Source: Pseudarthrobacter cellobiosi (GTDB lineage Bacteria > Actinomycetota > Actinomycetes > Actinomycetales > Micrococcaceae). Taken from it: a stretch of DNA of 64,000 nt. The first letter of the stretch is position 1. Every line of letters starts with the position of its first letter. Made by a program: the position numbers and the translations under genes. Positions 55,858 to 63,703 of this stretch are shown piece after piece. Below the pieces are notes generated by a model, which saw nothing but the letters and a program-made list of their open reading frames with translations, searched no databases and had not been told where the DNA came from. The stretch spans positions 310,001 through 374,000 of the forward strand of contig NZ_JAMXBJ010000050.1 of assembly GCF_023913755.1 (NCBI RefSeq), in the 5' to 3' direction.

Positions 55858-56015
55858 CCGGGGGCCGCCACTGGGACGAATTTGGGGGTGATGCGTGACT
55901 GTTTCCGCACAACTTTTCCTCACAGCGGACGCACTGCTGATTCACAGGGTGAACCATTACGCTGAATCCGACGTTGAGTACACGTAAGCACCCAGCCCAC
56001 GAAACGAGCCCCATC

Positions 56016-56489
56016 ATGAGACCGTCAGTCCGCGAAAGTGTTTTCGTCGGCATCGCCGGCCTGTCCCTCGCTGGAACGGTGGCCGGCTGCGCGCCGTCGG
56101 CCACGCCCGCGGCGCCCGCTGCGACTTCCGACAGTATGTCCGGCGCCACCACGGCCCCTTCCGGCACGGCATCATCGCTGGCCAGCAGCGCCTCCCTCTA
56201 CCAGGACGGCACGTACAGCGCTGACGGCACCTATGTTTCCCCCAACGGCACCGAAACCGTGGGGGTTGAGCTGACGCTCGCCGCAGGCACGGTCACGGCC
56301 GTGAACATCACCCAGCACCCCTCGAACCCGAACACGCGGAAATTCCAGGGAGAGTTCGCCGGCGGGATCGCAGCGCAGGTTGTGGGCAAGAGCATCGACG
56401 AACTCAACGTCTCCAAGGTGGCAGGATCCTCGCTCACCAGCGGCGGCTTCAACCAGGCCCTGGACAAGATCAAGGCCGAGGCCCAGTAG
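56016..56489 (+). CDS. FMN-binding domain lipoprotein
   Basis: A 157-residue exported protein. The signal ends in lipobox VAGC with Cys25, so it should be anchored outside the membrane. A Ser/Thr/Ala-rich linker follows, then an FMN-binding domain from about residue 62 (YQDGTYSADGTYVSPNG) to the end. The usual flavinylation motif DxxSGATxTS is degenerate in the domain: VAGSSLTS at 135-142, with Ser139 at the acceptor site. A close match, DSMSGATT, lies in the linker at 39-46. Start at 56016 is an ATG; the TTG at 55974 is less likely. apbE follows after three bases. Confidence 0.82.
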   Translation: MRPSVRESVFVGIAGLSLAGTVAGCAPSATPAAPAATSDSMSGATTAPSGTASSLASSASLYQDGTYSADGTYVSPNGTETVGVELTLAAGTVTAVNITQHPSNPNTRKFQGEFAGGIAAQVVGKSIDELNVSKVAGSSLTSGGFNQALDKIKAEAQ

Positions 56490-56492
56490 GCC

Positions 56493-57359
56493 GTGCCGAA
56501 CCCGGAGGGCTTCCGCTTCGACGGGATCGGAACCCGTTGGGAAATCTCCACCCCCCGTCCGCTTGATGCCAGCGTCCGTGCCCGGCTGCTCGCCTTGGTG
56601 GAGCGGTACGACGGCGACTGGTCCCGGTTTAGGTCCGATTCGACCGTCGGTGCCATGGCCCGCCAGCCCGGGCGGTATGAGCTGCCGCCGGAAGCGGCGG
56701 ACCTTGGCCGGCTGTACCGCTCGCTGTATGACATCACCGGCGGTGCAATGACGCCGCTGATCGGCGGCAGCCTGGAGCGCCTCGGGTACGACGCCGACTA
56801 TTCCCTGCGGCCTGCGGGGTCCGCGCTTCCGGCACCCCGCTGGGAGGACGTCCTGGCGTGGGACGGGAGTGTGCTGACCACCTCCGCTCCCCTGGTCCTG
56901 GACATCGGTGCCGCCGGTAAGGGGCAGCTGGTGGACCTTCTCGCCATTGAGCTGCGGTCCTGCGGCGTGGACTCCTTCGTGATTGATGCCAGCGGCGACC
57001 TGCTGCACCGCGGTCCTGATCCGGTGTCCGTGGCGTTGGAGCACCCGTACGATCCTGCGAGGGCCATCGGGACCGTGCCGCTGGCAGGCGGCGCCTTGTG
57101 CGCATCAGCTTCCAACCGACGGGCATGGGGCGACGGCCTGCACCATGTGCTTGATGGCACCACCGGGCTGCCCGTCAGCACGGCGGTAGCCACGTGGACC
57201 ATGGCGGAAAGCACCATGGTTGCTGATGCTCTGGCCACCGCCCTGTTCTTTGTTCCGGGCAGCGAGCTGGAACAGAGTTTCGATTTTTCCTGGCTGACGG
57301 TTTTTTCTGATGGAAGTGCTGCCTACTCGGCCGGATTTGAAGGGACACTGTTCTCATGA
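56493..57359 (+). CDS. apbE: FAD:protein FMN transferase (ApbE family)
   Basis: Attaches FMN to a Ser or Thr of target proteins. The 288 residues show the ApbE pattern: VLDIGAAGKGQLVD, FVIDASGDLLHRG, GDGLHHVLDGTTGLP and the C-terminal ADALATALFFV. No signal peptide was seen, so it should act in the cytoplasm, or export may use another route. The likely target is the FMN-binding lipoprotein encoded just upstream. It overlaps the next gene by 4 bases. Confidence 0.88.
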   Translation: MPNPEGFRFDGIGTRWEISTPRPLDASVRARLLALVERYDGDWSRFRSDSTVGAMARQPGRYELPPEAADLGRLYRSLYDITGGAMTPLIGGSLERLGYDADYSLRPAGSALPAPRWEDVLAWDGSVLTTSAPLVLDIGAAGKGQLVDLLAIELRSCGVDSFVIDASGDLLHRGPDPVSVALEHPYDPARAIGTVPLAGGALCASASNRRAWGDGLHHVLDGTTGLPVSTAVATWTMAESTMVADALATALFFVPGSELEQSFDFSWLTVFSDGSAAYSAGFEGTLFS

Positions 57360-58918
57360 GCCCCGTTGACGCCCCCAAGGCAACTGCCGTTTTCACTGCC
57401 GGCCGGCTGGGCACCCTGTTGGGCAAGTACACGATGTACCGGCTGATCCTGCTGGTGCTGGCAGCCCTTGCCGCATACAGCCTCCTGCTCAATGCCCTTG
57501 GCTGGCTCACGTTCGGCATCCCGCAGATGCTCGTCCACTTGGTGCTGTGCCTTGGCCTGACCTACGTGTCCAACCGCGCGCTGGCTGCCCTTTTCCACGT
57601 CCGCCCCCATTCCGAATCGTCGCTGATCACCGGCCTGCTGCTGTATTTCCTGTTCTGGCCCTCCTTTATGCCCCTGGATGTGGCGGGAGTGGCCCTGGCC
57701 TGTGTGCTGGCCTCCGCCTCGAAATACGCGCTGGCCTGGCGTGGCCGGCACATCTTCAACCCCGCCGCCGCCGGGGCGTTTGTCACTGGGCTGACGGGGC
57801 TGAACATCGCGACGTGGTGGGCGGCGACCCCCGCCATGCTGTGGCTGCTGGTCCCGGGCGTCCTCCTGGTGCTCTACCGGACGCGTAAGTTGCTCATGGC
57901 GGCCGTGTTCCTTGTGGTTGCCACATCAATTGTGAGCGCTGAGCTGCTGCAGGCAGGGCTTACCCTGGGCAGCGCACTCTGGCAGGCCCTGGCGCAACGG
58001 CCGCTGCTGTTCTTCGTCGGCTTTATGCTGACGGAGCCGCTCACCCTCGCTCCGCGCCGCTGGCAGCAGCTCGCGCTCGCCGCACTGGTTGGTGTGGTGT
58101 TCGCAGTGCCGTACAACTTCGGTTTCATCGCCAACTCGCCGGAGCTGGCCCTGCTGGTCGGCAACCTGCTGGCGTTCCTTGTGGGCCAGCGCGGCGGGCT
58201 CAGGCTCCGGTTCGCTGGCTCCCGTCCTCTGACGCCCAGCACCACAGAGTTCGCCTTTGAACCGTCCCGGCCCGTCCGGTTTGTGCCGGGACAATACATG
58301 GAACTGGATCTGCCGCACGCCAAGTCCGACGGTAAAGGCCGACGCCGGGTGTTCAGTTTGACGAGTGCCCCCGGTTCGGAGACGGTGAAGTTTGGCGTCC
58401 GGACGGCGGAGCCCCTGTCCGCGGCGAAGAAAGTCCTGCTGGATCTGAAGCCTGGTGATGAGGTGGCCGCCACCTCCGTGGGCGGAGATTTTGTCCTGCC
58501 CCGCGACCCCCAGGCCCCCGTCCTCCTGATCGCCGCGGGCATCGGCATCACGCCCTATCTTGCCCATCTGGCTTCCAGCGCCGCGCAGGACCGGGACGTG
58601 GTTCTCCTGCTGCTGGCGCGCAATCCTGCCGAAATTGCCTACGCGGCCGAGCTGCAGGCGTCCGGGGCGCGCATCCTGGCACGCCTCGCTGACGGTTCGG
58701 TCCCGCCGCCGTTCATCACCGATGCCGGGACACTGCTGTCCGGGGGCGCCGCCCCCGGCGCACGGCTGGACGGAGTCTCCTTGAAGGCCCTCGTCCCCGA
58801 CATTGCCGGCCGCGCTGTCTACATCTCCGGGTCCCCCGCCAGCGTCTCCTCGCTGCGCCGTGCGGCCAGGAACGCGGGCGCACGGCGCGTGCACGTGGAC
58901 TCTTTTTCGGGCTACTGA
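57356..58918 (+). CDS. NqrB/RnfD-like membrane domain fused to ferredoxin reductase domain
   Basis: A 520-residue redox protein. The first 280 residues hold about eight to ten membrane segments in the NqrB/RnfD pattern (HIFNPAAAGAFVTGL, FFVGFMLTEPLTLAP). The remainder is a cytoplasmic flavin reductase: FVPGQYMELDL and RRVFSLTSAP bind FAD, and LLIAAGIGITPYL binds NAD(P)H. The end reads HVDSFSGY. No Fe-S cluster motif and no SGAT flavin site were seen in the membrane part. Electron flow from NAD(P)H across the membrane to the FMN-lipoprotein is inferred. Confidence 0.85.
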   Translation: MSPVDAPKATAVFTAGRLGTLLGKYTMYRLILLVLAALAAYSLLLNALGWLTFGIPQMLVHLVLCLGLTYVSNRALAALFHVRPHSESSLITGLLLYFLFWPSFMPLDVAGVALACVLASASKYALAWRGRHIFNPAAAGAFVTGLTGLNIATWWAATPAMLWLLVPGVLLVLYRTRKLLMAAVFLVVATSIVSAELLQAGLTLGSALWQALAQRPLLFFVGFMLTEPLTLAPRRWQQLALAALVGVVFAVPYNFGFIANSPELALLVGNLLAFLVGQRGGLRLRFAGSRPLTPSTTEFAFEPSRPVRFVPGQYMELDLPHAKSDGKGRRRVFSLTSAPGSETVKFGVRTAEPLSAAKKVLLDLKPGDEVAATSVGGDFVLPRDPQAPVLLIAAGIGITPYLAHLASSAAQDRDVVLLLLARNPAEIAYAAELQASGARILARLADGSVPPPFITDAGTLLSGGAAPGARLDGVSLKALVPDIAGRAVYISGSPASVSSLRRAARNAGARRVHVDSFSGY

Positions 58919-58952
58919 CGGGAGCCGTTTTTCCTTGCAGGCACCTTCCTGC

Positions 58953-58958
58953 TAAGCT
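58953..58958 (+). promoter_or_regulatory. Possible -10 hexamer for tRNA-Arg
   Basis: TAAGCT, 38 bases before the tRNA. No good -35 was found. Confidence 0.35.
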
Positions 58959-58996
58959 CTAGGACGTCCCGCTGGCAACGGCAGGATCCCTGGATT

Positions 58997-59069
58997 GCCC
59001 TCGTAGCTCAGGGGATAGAGCGTCTGCCTCCGGAGCAGAAGGTCGTTGGTTCGATTCCAATCGAGGGCA
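58997..59069 (+). tRNA. tRNA-Arg(CCG)
   Basis: Complete cloverleaf of 73 bases. Acceptor stem GCCCTCG/CGAGGGC (58997-59003 with 59062-59068), D arm with GCTC/GAGC, anticodon stem TCTGC/GCAGA around CTCCGGA, and T arm GTTGG TTCGATT CCAAT. Anticodon CCG reads CGG arginine codons. CCA is not encoded. No att-like duplication of its 3' end was noticed nearby. Confidence 0.97.
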
Positions 59070-59074
59070 CATTG

Positions 59075-59109
59075 AAAGCCCCGCCGTTTCGTTGAAACGG
59101 CGGGGCTTT
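59075..59109 (+). terminator. Terminator after tRNA-Arg
   Basis: 16-bp perfect stem (59075-59090 with 59094-59109) ending in TTTT. Confidence 0.85.
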
Positions 59110-59290
59110 TCGCATTCCAGAATGCCGGAGCGCCGGCAGATAAGCGGGCGCTGCCAGGCCCGGTTCCGGCAAACCGTCGGCCGTTCCCCGTAGGCTGTCC
59201 CCATCGGCAGCGGGGTTCCCGGCGGCCGGCAGGATTGAAGCCAGCCGCCGCACCGTGGTGCGCCCCGCCGAAGCACAGAAGGGGTCTGGC

Positions 59291-60331
59291 ATGTACTGTT
59301 CAATCGTCCCTCCGTATCTTCTGCGCCGGCTGGCAGCGCTGGAGGAACCGCGACTGGGCGCTGCCGCCGCGGCTGCCCGCAGGGCCCTGCAACATGTCCA
59401 GGGCTTCCACGCCGCCCGGGCCCTAGCCGCACCGGCTGCCCGCCCCGGCATCCGGCAGCCCATCCCGGGCCCGCGCCGGACCATCTACGACGCGAGGTTC
59501 CTGGAGGACCTGCCCGGCGTCGTGGTCCGCAAGGAAGGGTACCCGCCTACCGGCGATGTGGCCGCGGATGAGGCTTACGACGGGCTGGGACATACCTTCC
59601 GGCTCTATGCGGAAGCCTTCGGCCGTGACTCCATCGACGGCAATGGCCTGCCGTTGGAGGCCTCAGTCCACTTTGGCGACCACTACGACAACGCCTTCTG
59701 GGACGGGCACCAGATGGTCTTCGGCGACGGTGACGGGGAGGTTTTTGACCGGTTCACCAAGTCCCTGAGCGTGATCGGCCATGAGCTGGCCCATGGCGTC
59801 ACCCAGTATTCGGCCGGGCTGGCTTACCGGAACCAGGCCGGCGCCCTGAATGAATCGATGTCCGATGTCTTCGGCGCCCTCGTGGAGCAGTTCGCGAAGC
59901 GCCAGTCCGCTACAGAGGCAAGCTGGCTCATCGGCGAAGGGCTGTTCACCGACCAGGTACAGGGCTCCGCCCTGCGGTCCATGAAGGCCCCGGGGACCGC
60001 TTACGACGACGACGTCCTGGGCAAGGATCCGCAGCCGGAGTCGATGGACTCCTTCGTGCACACCACAGCCGACAACGGCGGCGTCCACATCAACTCAGGC
60101 ATCCCGAACCGTGCCTTCTGCCTCGTCGCCCTGGCGCTGGCCGGCAATGCCTGGGAAGCCCCCGCCCGGATCTGGTACGCAACCCTGACGAACGGATCGC
60201 TGGGGCCTGACGCCACCTTCCGGGTCTTTGCCCGCGCCACGGCAGCCTCGGCCAGGGATTTTTTCGGGTCCGGGTCCGGCGAGCATGACGCCGTGCGGTC
60301 TGCGTGGGAAACTGTGAAGGTAAGGCTCTGA
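59291..60331 (+). CDS. Protealysin-like M4 metallopeptidase
   Basis: Thermolysin-family zinc protease of 346 residues. Zinc site HELAH at 164-168, third ligand Glu188 in ALNESMSD, and catalytic His266 in GGVHINSG. It lacks a signal peptide and has a short propeptide of about 50 residues with CSIVPPYLLRRLA, the hallmark of the protealysin group rather than secreted thermolysins. The ATG at 59291 (after GAAGGGG) begins this propeptide. A candidate inhibitor gene follows 94 bases downstream. Confidence 0.93.
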   Translation: MYCSIVPPYLLRRLAALEEPRLGAAAAAARRALQHVQGFHAARALAAPAARPGIRQPIPGPRRTIYDARFLEDLPGVVVRKEGYPPTGDVAADEAYDGLGHTFRLYAEAFGRDSIDGNGLPLEASVHFGDHYDNAFWDGHQMVFGDGDGEVFDRFTKSLSVIGHELAHGVTQYSAGLAYRNQAGALNESMSDVFGALVEQFAKRQSATEASWLIGEGLFTDQVQGSALRSMKAPGTAYDDDVLGKDPQPESMDSFVHTTADNGGVHINSGIPNRAFCLVALALAGNAWEAPARIWYATLTNGSLGPDATFRVFARATAASARDFFGSGSGEHDAVRSAWETVKVRL

Positions 60332-60425
60332 TCCGGTTTCCCCCGGACCGCCGCACTCGTGGCCCGGCGGCGGCCGGACACGGGAACCATTCCATGAAGA
60401 ACCAGGCCTGATGAAGATTCCTGCC

Positions 60426-60767
60426 ATGAAAATTACTGTCGAACGCAGCGGCGGCTTCGCCGGAATGACGCGGACCTGGACGGTCCTGCCGGCACCTCCG
60501 GACGACATGGACCGTTGGCAGCCGCTGATCGAGGCATGCCCTTGGGACACTGTGCCGGCCTCCGGGCGGACCGCGCCTTCCGGCCAGCCGGACCGCTTCA
60601 CCTACAGCATCCGCGCCGGCGTGCACCGGGCCGTTCTGCCCGAGCAGGCCTTGACGGGGCCGTGGCTGGATTTGGTCGAGCACGCCAAGGCGGCCGCCGA
60701 GTCCGCCCAGTCCCCGGCCGGAGGGCCGGGCAGTCCACCGCCGGAGGGTGCACCGGCGGGGCCTTGA
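60426..60767 (+). CDS. Emfourin-like protease inhibitor
   Basis: A 113-residue acidic protein that matches the emfourin pattern: MKITVERSGGFAGMTRTW, a central RFTYSIRAG, and HRAVLPEQAL. Emfourin is the cytoplasmic inhibitor encoded beside protealysin in Serratia. The last 25 residues are a Pro/Gly/Ala-rich tail. The ATG at 60426 is chosen because homologues begin at KITVERSGG. The protease context supports the role; assignment is by pattern, not by search. Confidence 0.8.
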   Translation: MKITVERSGGFAGMTRTWTVLPAPPDDMDRWQPLIEACPWDTVPASGRTAPSGQPDRFTYSIRAGVHRAVLPEQALTGPWLDLVEHAKAAAESAQSPAGGPGSPPPEGAPAGP

Positions 60768-60817
60768 CAGTAGCCGGGCCGCGGAGCGCTCGGCGGCGGA
60801 AGGCGCCGCCGTCGTGT

Positions 60818-62038
60818 CTATGCCTGCCGGCCGTAGCGGCGAAGGGCGAGGTAGGCCGTGCTCCCCGCCAGAAGTCCCCAGAAGGGCGAGACGATGCCGG
60901 CCGGAGCCACCCCCGAAGCGGTGACCACCAGGGTGATGACCGCTGCCTCCGCTGCGATCGGATTGGCCTTGAAGTCCGAGATGGTGTCGACGAGTGAGGC
61001 CTGCAATGCCCCGAGGAGGGCGACGCCGGCGAGGGCGGCCATCATGGCTGCCGGCACAGCGGAGAAGAGTACTACGGCAGCGCTGCTGAAGAGGCCAAAG
61101 ATGATGTAGAAGAAACCGCAGAAAATACCTGCCATGTAGCGGCGGTCCTTATCCGGGTGGGCTTCCGGACCGGCACAGATGCCGGCGGTGATGGCAGCTA
61201 GGTTAATGCCGTGTGCGCCCAGCGGGGCCGATACCAGCCACGCGAAGGAGGCAGCCCCCAGGACCAGCTTGTCGTTGACCCGATAACCCAGCGCGCCCAT
61301 CATCGCCAGCCCTGGCCCGTTCTGCCCGGCCATGGTCACGATCAGCAGCGGCACGGCGATGCCCATGATGGCCTGGGGATTGAAGGTCGGGGTGGTCCAC
61401 ACCGGTCCGGACAGGTCCAGCGTTAACGCCGGCACGTGGGCCTGCGCAGTGAGGACGCTCAAGACCGCGCCTGCGGCCATGGCCAGCAATACCGCGTAGC
61501 GCGGCACAACCCGGCGGCCGATGAGGAACGCCACCACCAGTCCGCCGGCAACGATGGGGGATGTGGTTACTGCCTCGACGGCATTCAGCACAAAGGGGAA
61601 GAGTACGCCCGCCAGCACGGCGGCCATGACAGGCTTGGGAACGATGGCCAGCAGGCGTCCGAACCACCCGGTAACACCCAGGACCAGGGCGAGCAAGGCC
61701 GCCGCCACGTAGGCCCCGAGAGCGTCGCTGTAGTCGTAATTTCCCAGGGCCGTCAACAGGAGCGCTGCCCCCGGTACGGACCAGGCCACCACTATCGGCT
61801 GGCGTGTCAGGAAACTGAGCACCACGCACGTCACGCCGCTGGCTACAGCTAGGGACCAGACCCAGGAAGTCGTATGACCCTCACTGAGCCCGGCGCTTTG
61901 GGCGGCCTGCATGACCACAAGCATGGGGCCTGCATAGGAAACGGCCACGGCCACGAAACCCGCCGTCATGGCGGACAGCGAGAAGGACTTCCGGAGCGGC
62001 AAGCGCGCGGGCTGGCGTTCTGTCAGGGCGCGGGCCAT
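60818..62038 (-). CDS. benE: Benzoate/H+ symporter BenE family
   Basis: A 406-residue transporter with about 12 membrane segments. Recognised stretches are AVSYAGPMLVVMQAAQ, NGPGLAMMGALGYR and APLGAHGINLAAITAGICAG, the signature of BenE. Proton-driven uptake of benzoate fits the catechol genes upstream, with a 204-base gap. The extra 58 codons before the ATG at 62038 are not family-like. Confidence 0.9.
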   Translation of the reverse strand: MARALTERQPARLPLRKSFSLSAMTAGFVAVAVSYAGPMLVVMQAAQSAGLSEGHTTSWVWSLAVASGVTCVVLSFLTRQPIVVAWSVPGAALLLTALGNYDYSDALGAYVAAALLALVLGVTGWFGRLLAIVPKPVMAAVLAGVLFPFVLNAVEAVTTSPIVAGGLVVAFLIGRRVVPRYAVLLAMAAGAVLSVLTAQAHVPALTLDLSGPVWTTPTFNPQAIMGIAVPLLIVTMAGQNGPGLAMMGALGYRVNDKLVLGAASFAWLVSAPLGAHGINLAAITAGICAGPEAHPDKDRRYMAGIFCGFFYIIFGLFSSAAVVLFSAVPAAMMAALAGVALLGALQASLVDTISDFKANPIAAEAAVITLVVTASGVAPAGIVSPFWGLLAGSTAYLALRRYGRQA

Positions 62039-62242
62039 CGGACTCCTCACGTTCGTCCTTGAATTTTGTCTGATCCGTGGATGCCGTTGAAATGAAGTAC
62101 AGGGTCGGCATGACGGGACTGCACATTGGCGGCCGACACATTGCCTGCCGGACAGACTGCAGTCCAGCAGGCCGGCGCCGGTGCGGGCACTCGCCGGGGC
62201 CTTGCCCTTCAAAGTGCCGCACCAGCGACGGCTGGCTGATCC
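62039..62242. other. Gap between benE and catC
   Basis: No gene seen. A 10-base palindrome GACTGCAGTC occurs near 62155. benE may have its own promoter here. Confidence 0.4.
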
Positions 62243-62545
62243 CTAGTTCGTTGTTACAGCCAATTCGAGAGATATGTCTGAAGGATGCGCTGCCAAGGGC
62301 GTGATGTCCATTTTCATGAAGGGGAAGAGCGGCAGGCCCCAGAGAATCTCGTGCAAGCGTTCATTGCCAGTGACATCAAAGATGCTGATATTCGCATATT
62401 CACCGACGCAGCGCCAGATGTTCTGCCACTCCCCCGTGCGCTGCAGGTCCTGCGAGTACGCCTTTTCCCGGACGAGCAATTCTGCCTTGGTGTGTGCATC
62501 CATGTCCTGCGGAATGGTGACGTCCATGCGGACTGCGAATAGCAC
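62243..62545 (-). CDS. catC: Muconolactone delta-isomerase
   Basis: Third step of catechol ortho-cleavage, converting muconolactone to the enol-lactone. The 100 residues include MLFAVRMDVTIPQDMD, the conserved EWQNIWRCVGEYANISIFDV and LPLFPFMKMDITPLA. It lies 42 bases after catA. Cycloisomerase catB, which acts between the two, is not in the window. Confidence 0.94.
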   Translation of the reverse strand: MLFAVRMDVTIPQDMDAHTKAELLVREKAYSQDLQRTGEWQNIWRCVGEYANISIFDVTGNERLHEILWGLPLFPFMKMDITPLAAHPSDISLELAVTTN

Positions 62546-62587
62546 GTGTTTGCTCCTTCGTGTGTCGTTCGGCGCGTTGGTCGTGCT

Positions 62588-63451
62588 TCAGGAACGGGCG
62601 GCGTCGAGCACGAAGTCGTACGTGACCTCGCTGCCTGCAGCGTCAGTGCGCGCAGTGGGGCTCAGGACAAGTTCGGGCTTGACGGCAGAGGCTATGTCAT
62701 CGGAGAGGTGCTGATCCCCTTCGAAGTAGAGCTGCGCGGTCAGCAGCTGGTGCCCGGGAGCTGACACCTTCAGGTGCAGGTGCGCCGGGCGCCAGGCGTG
62801 CCAGCCGGCCGCGGCGATGAGCTTACCGCAAGCACCGTCCATGGGAATCTGGTACGGGGCCGGCTGCACGGTGTTCAGCGCGAAGTTGCCCTCGGCGTCG
62901 GCCACAACGGTGCCGCGCAGGTTCCACTCCGGCAGGCCGGGGGCGAACTGGGAGTAGAAGCCGTTGTCATCGGCGTGCCAGATCTCCACCCGTGCGCCCG
63001 GGAGCGGGGTGCCATCGACAGCGCGCACCTGGCCCTGGAACAGCAGCGGCGTACCGCCCTCATCCTCGCGCATCGGCAGGGTCGCCGGGGTCTCAAATTC
63101 AGGAGCGCCCGGGATGTAGTACGGGCCCTCAATGGTGCCCTTGTTCCCTTCCCGGTCCTCGGTGGAAACTTCCTCCACGACGTGCTCTACCCACACGTCC
63201 ATGAACAAAGGCCATTCGCCGTCTTCACCGACGTTGATAAGCCAGGCTTTGAGGGCGTTGAACTCGTCATAGGTCACCTTGTGCTTGCGGATCGTCTCAT
63301 GCACCGCGCTAAGCACCTCGTTGACCAACAGCGACACGCGCTCTTTCGGAACAGCCAGCGCTGCCGTCTTGCCGCTCTCACGGAAGCGCTCCGTGGCGGC
63401 ATTGCCGGACTCAGCGGCTTTCGCTTCAAATTCACTCTGTTGGGTTGTCAT
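62588..63451 (-). CDS. catA: Catechol 1,2-dioxygenase
   Basis: Intradiol ring cleavage of catechol to cis,cis-muconate with Fe(III). The 287 residues contain TIEGPYYIPGAPEF with the first ligand Tyr, the second Tyr in NGFYSQF, and HAWRPAHLHLKVSAPGH with both His ligands. Start MTTQQSEF at 63451. Confidence 0.95.
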   Translation of the reverse strand: MTTQQSEFEAKAAESGNAATERFRESGKTAALAVPKERVSLLVNEVLSAVHETIRKHKVTYDEFNALKAWLINVGEDGEWPLFMDVWVEHVVEEVSTEDREGNKGTIEGPYYIPGAPEFETPATLPMREDEGGTPLLFQGQVRAVDGTPLPGARVEIWHADDNGFYSQFAPGLPEWNLRGTVVADAEGNFALNTVQPAPYQIPMDGACGKLIAAAGWHAWRPAHLHLKVSAPGHQLLTAQLYFEGDQHLSDDIASAVKPELVLSPTARTDAAGSEVTYDFVLDAARS

Positions 63452-63573
63452 CGTTGACTCACTTTCATAAGGGGCGTACACCGCAGCGCGGGCGCCCGGA
63501 AGTTACGGCCAAGAGGAAGCTTTGGAGGCTCCGCTCCTTCGTGGGTTCATACTTACGCCACTGTTGGCTCAAA

Positions 63574-63602
63574 AGCGTACGCGTGATTTTAGTGATAAAC
63601 AA
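63574..63602 (-). promoter_or_regulatory. Possible catA promoter
   Basis: TTGTTT and TACGCT with 17 bases between, on the minus strand in an AT-rich interval (63541-63630) unlike its surroundings. The palindrome GCGTACGC overlaps the -10. The rest of 63452-63703 holds no gene. The match is weak. Confidence 0.35.
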
Positions 63603-63703
63603 AGACTTAAATGCCTCCTATTCATATCCATGCGATAAGAATCTCCCCCAGCCTCAACCTCGGTAAAACCCTTGGTGCCGGAAGGGCCCTCAGGCCGCTT
63701 TTC

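Noticed and set aside
58997..59109. tRNA-Arg as an integration site for a mobile element at 59-61 kb
   Set aside because: No duplicated tRNA 3' end, integrase or compositional change was seen next to it.
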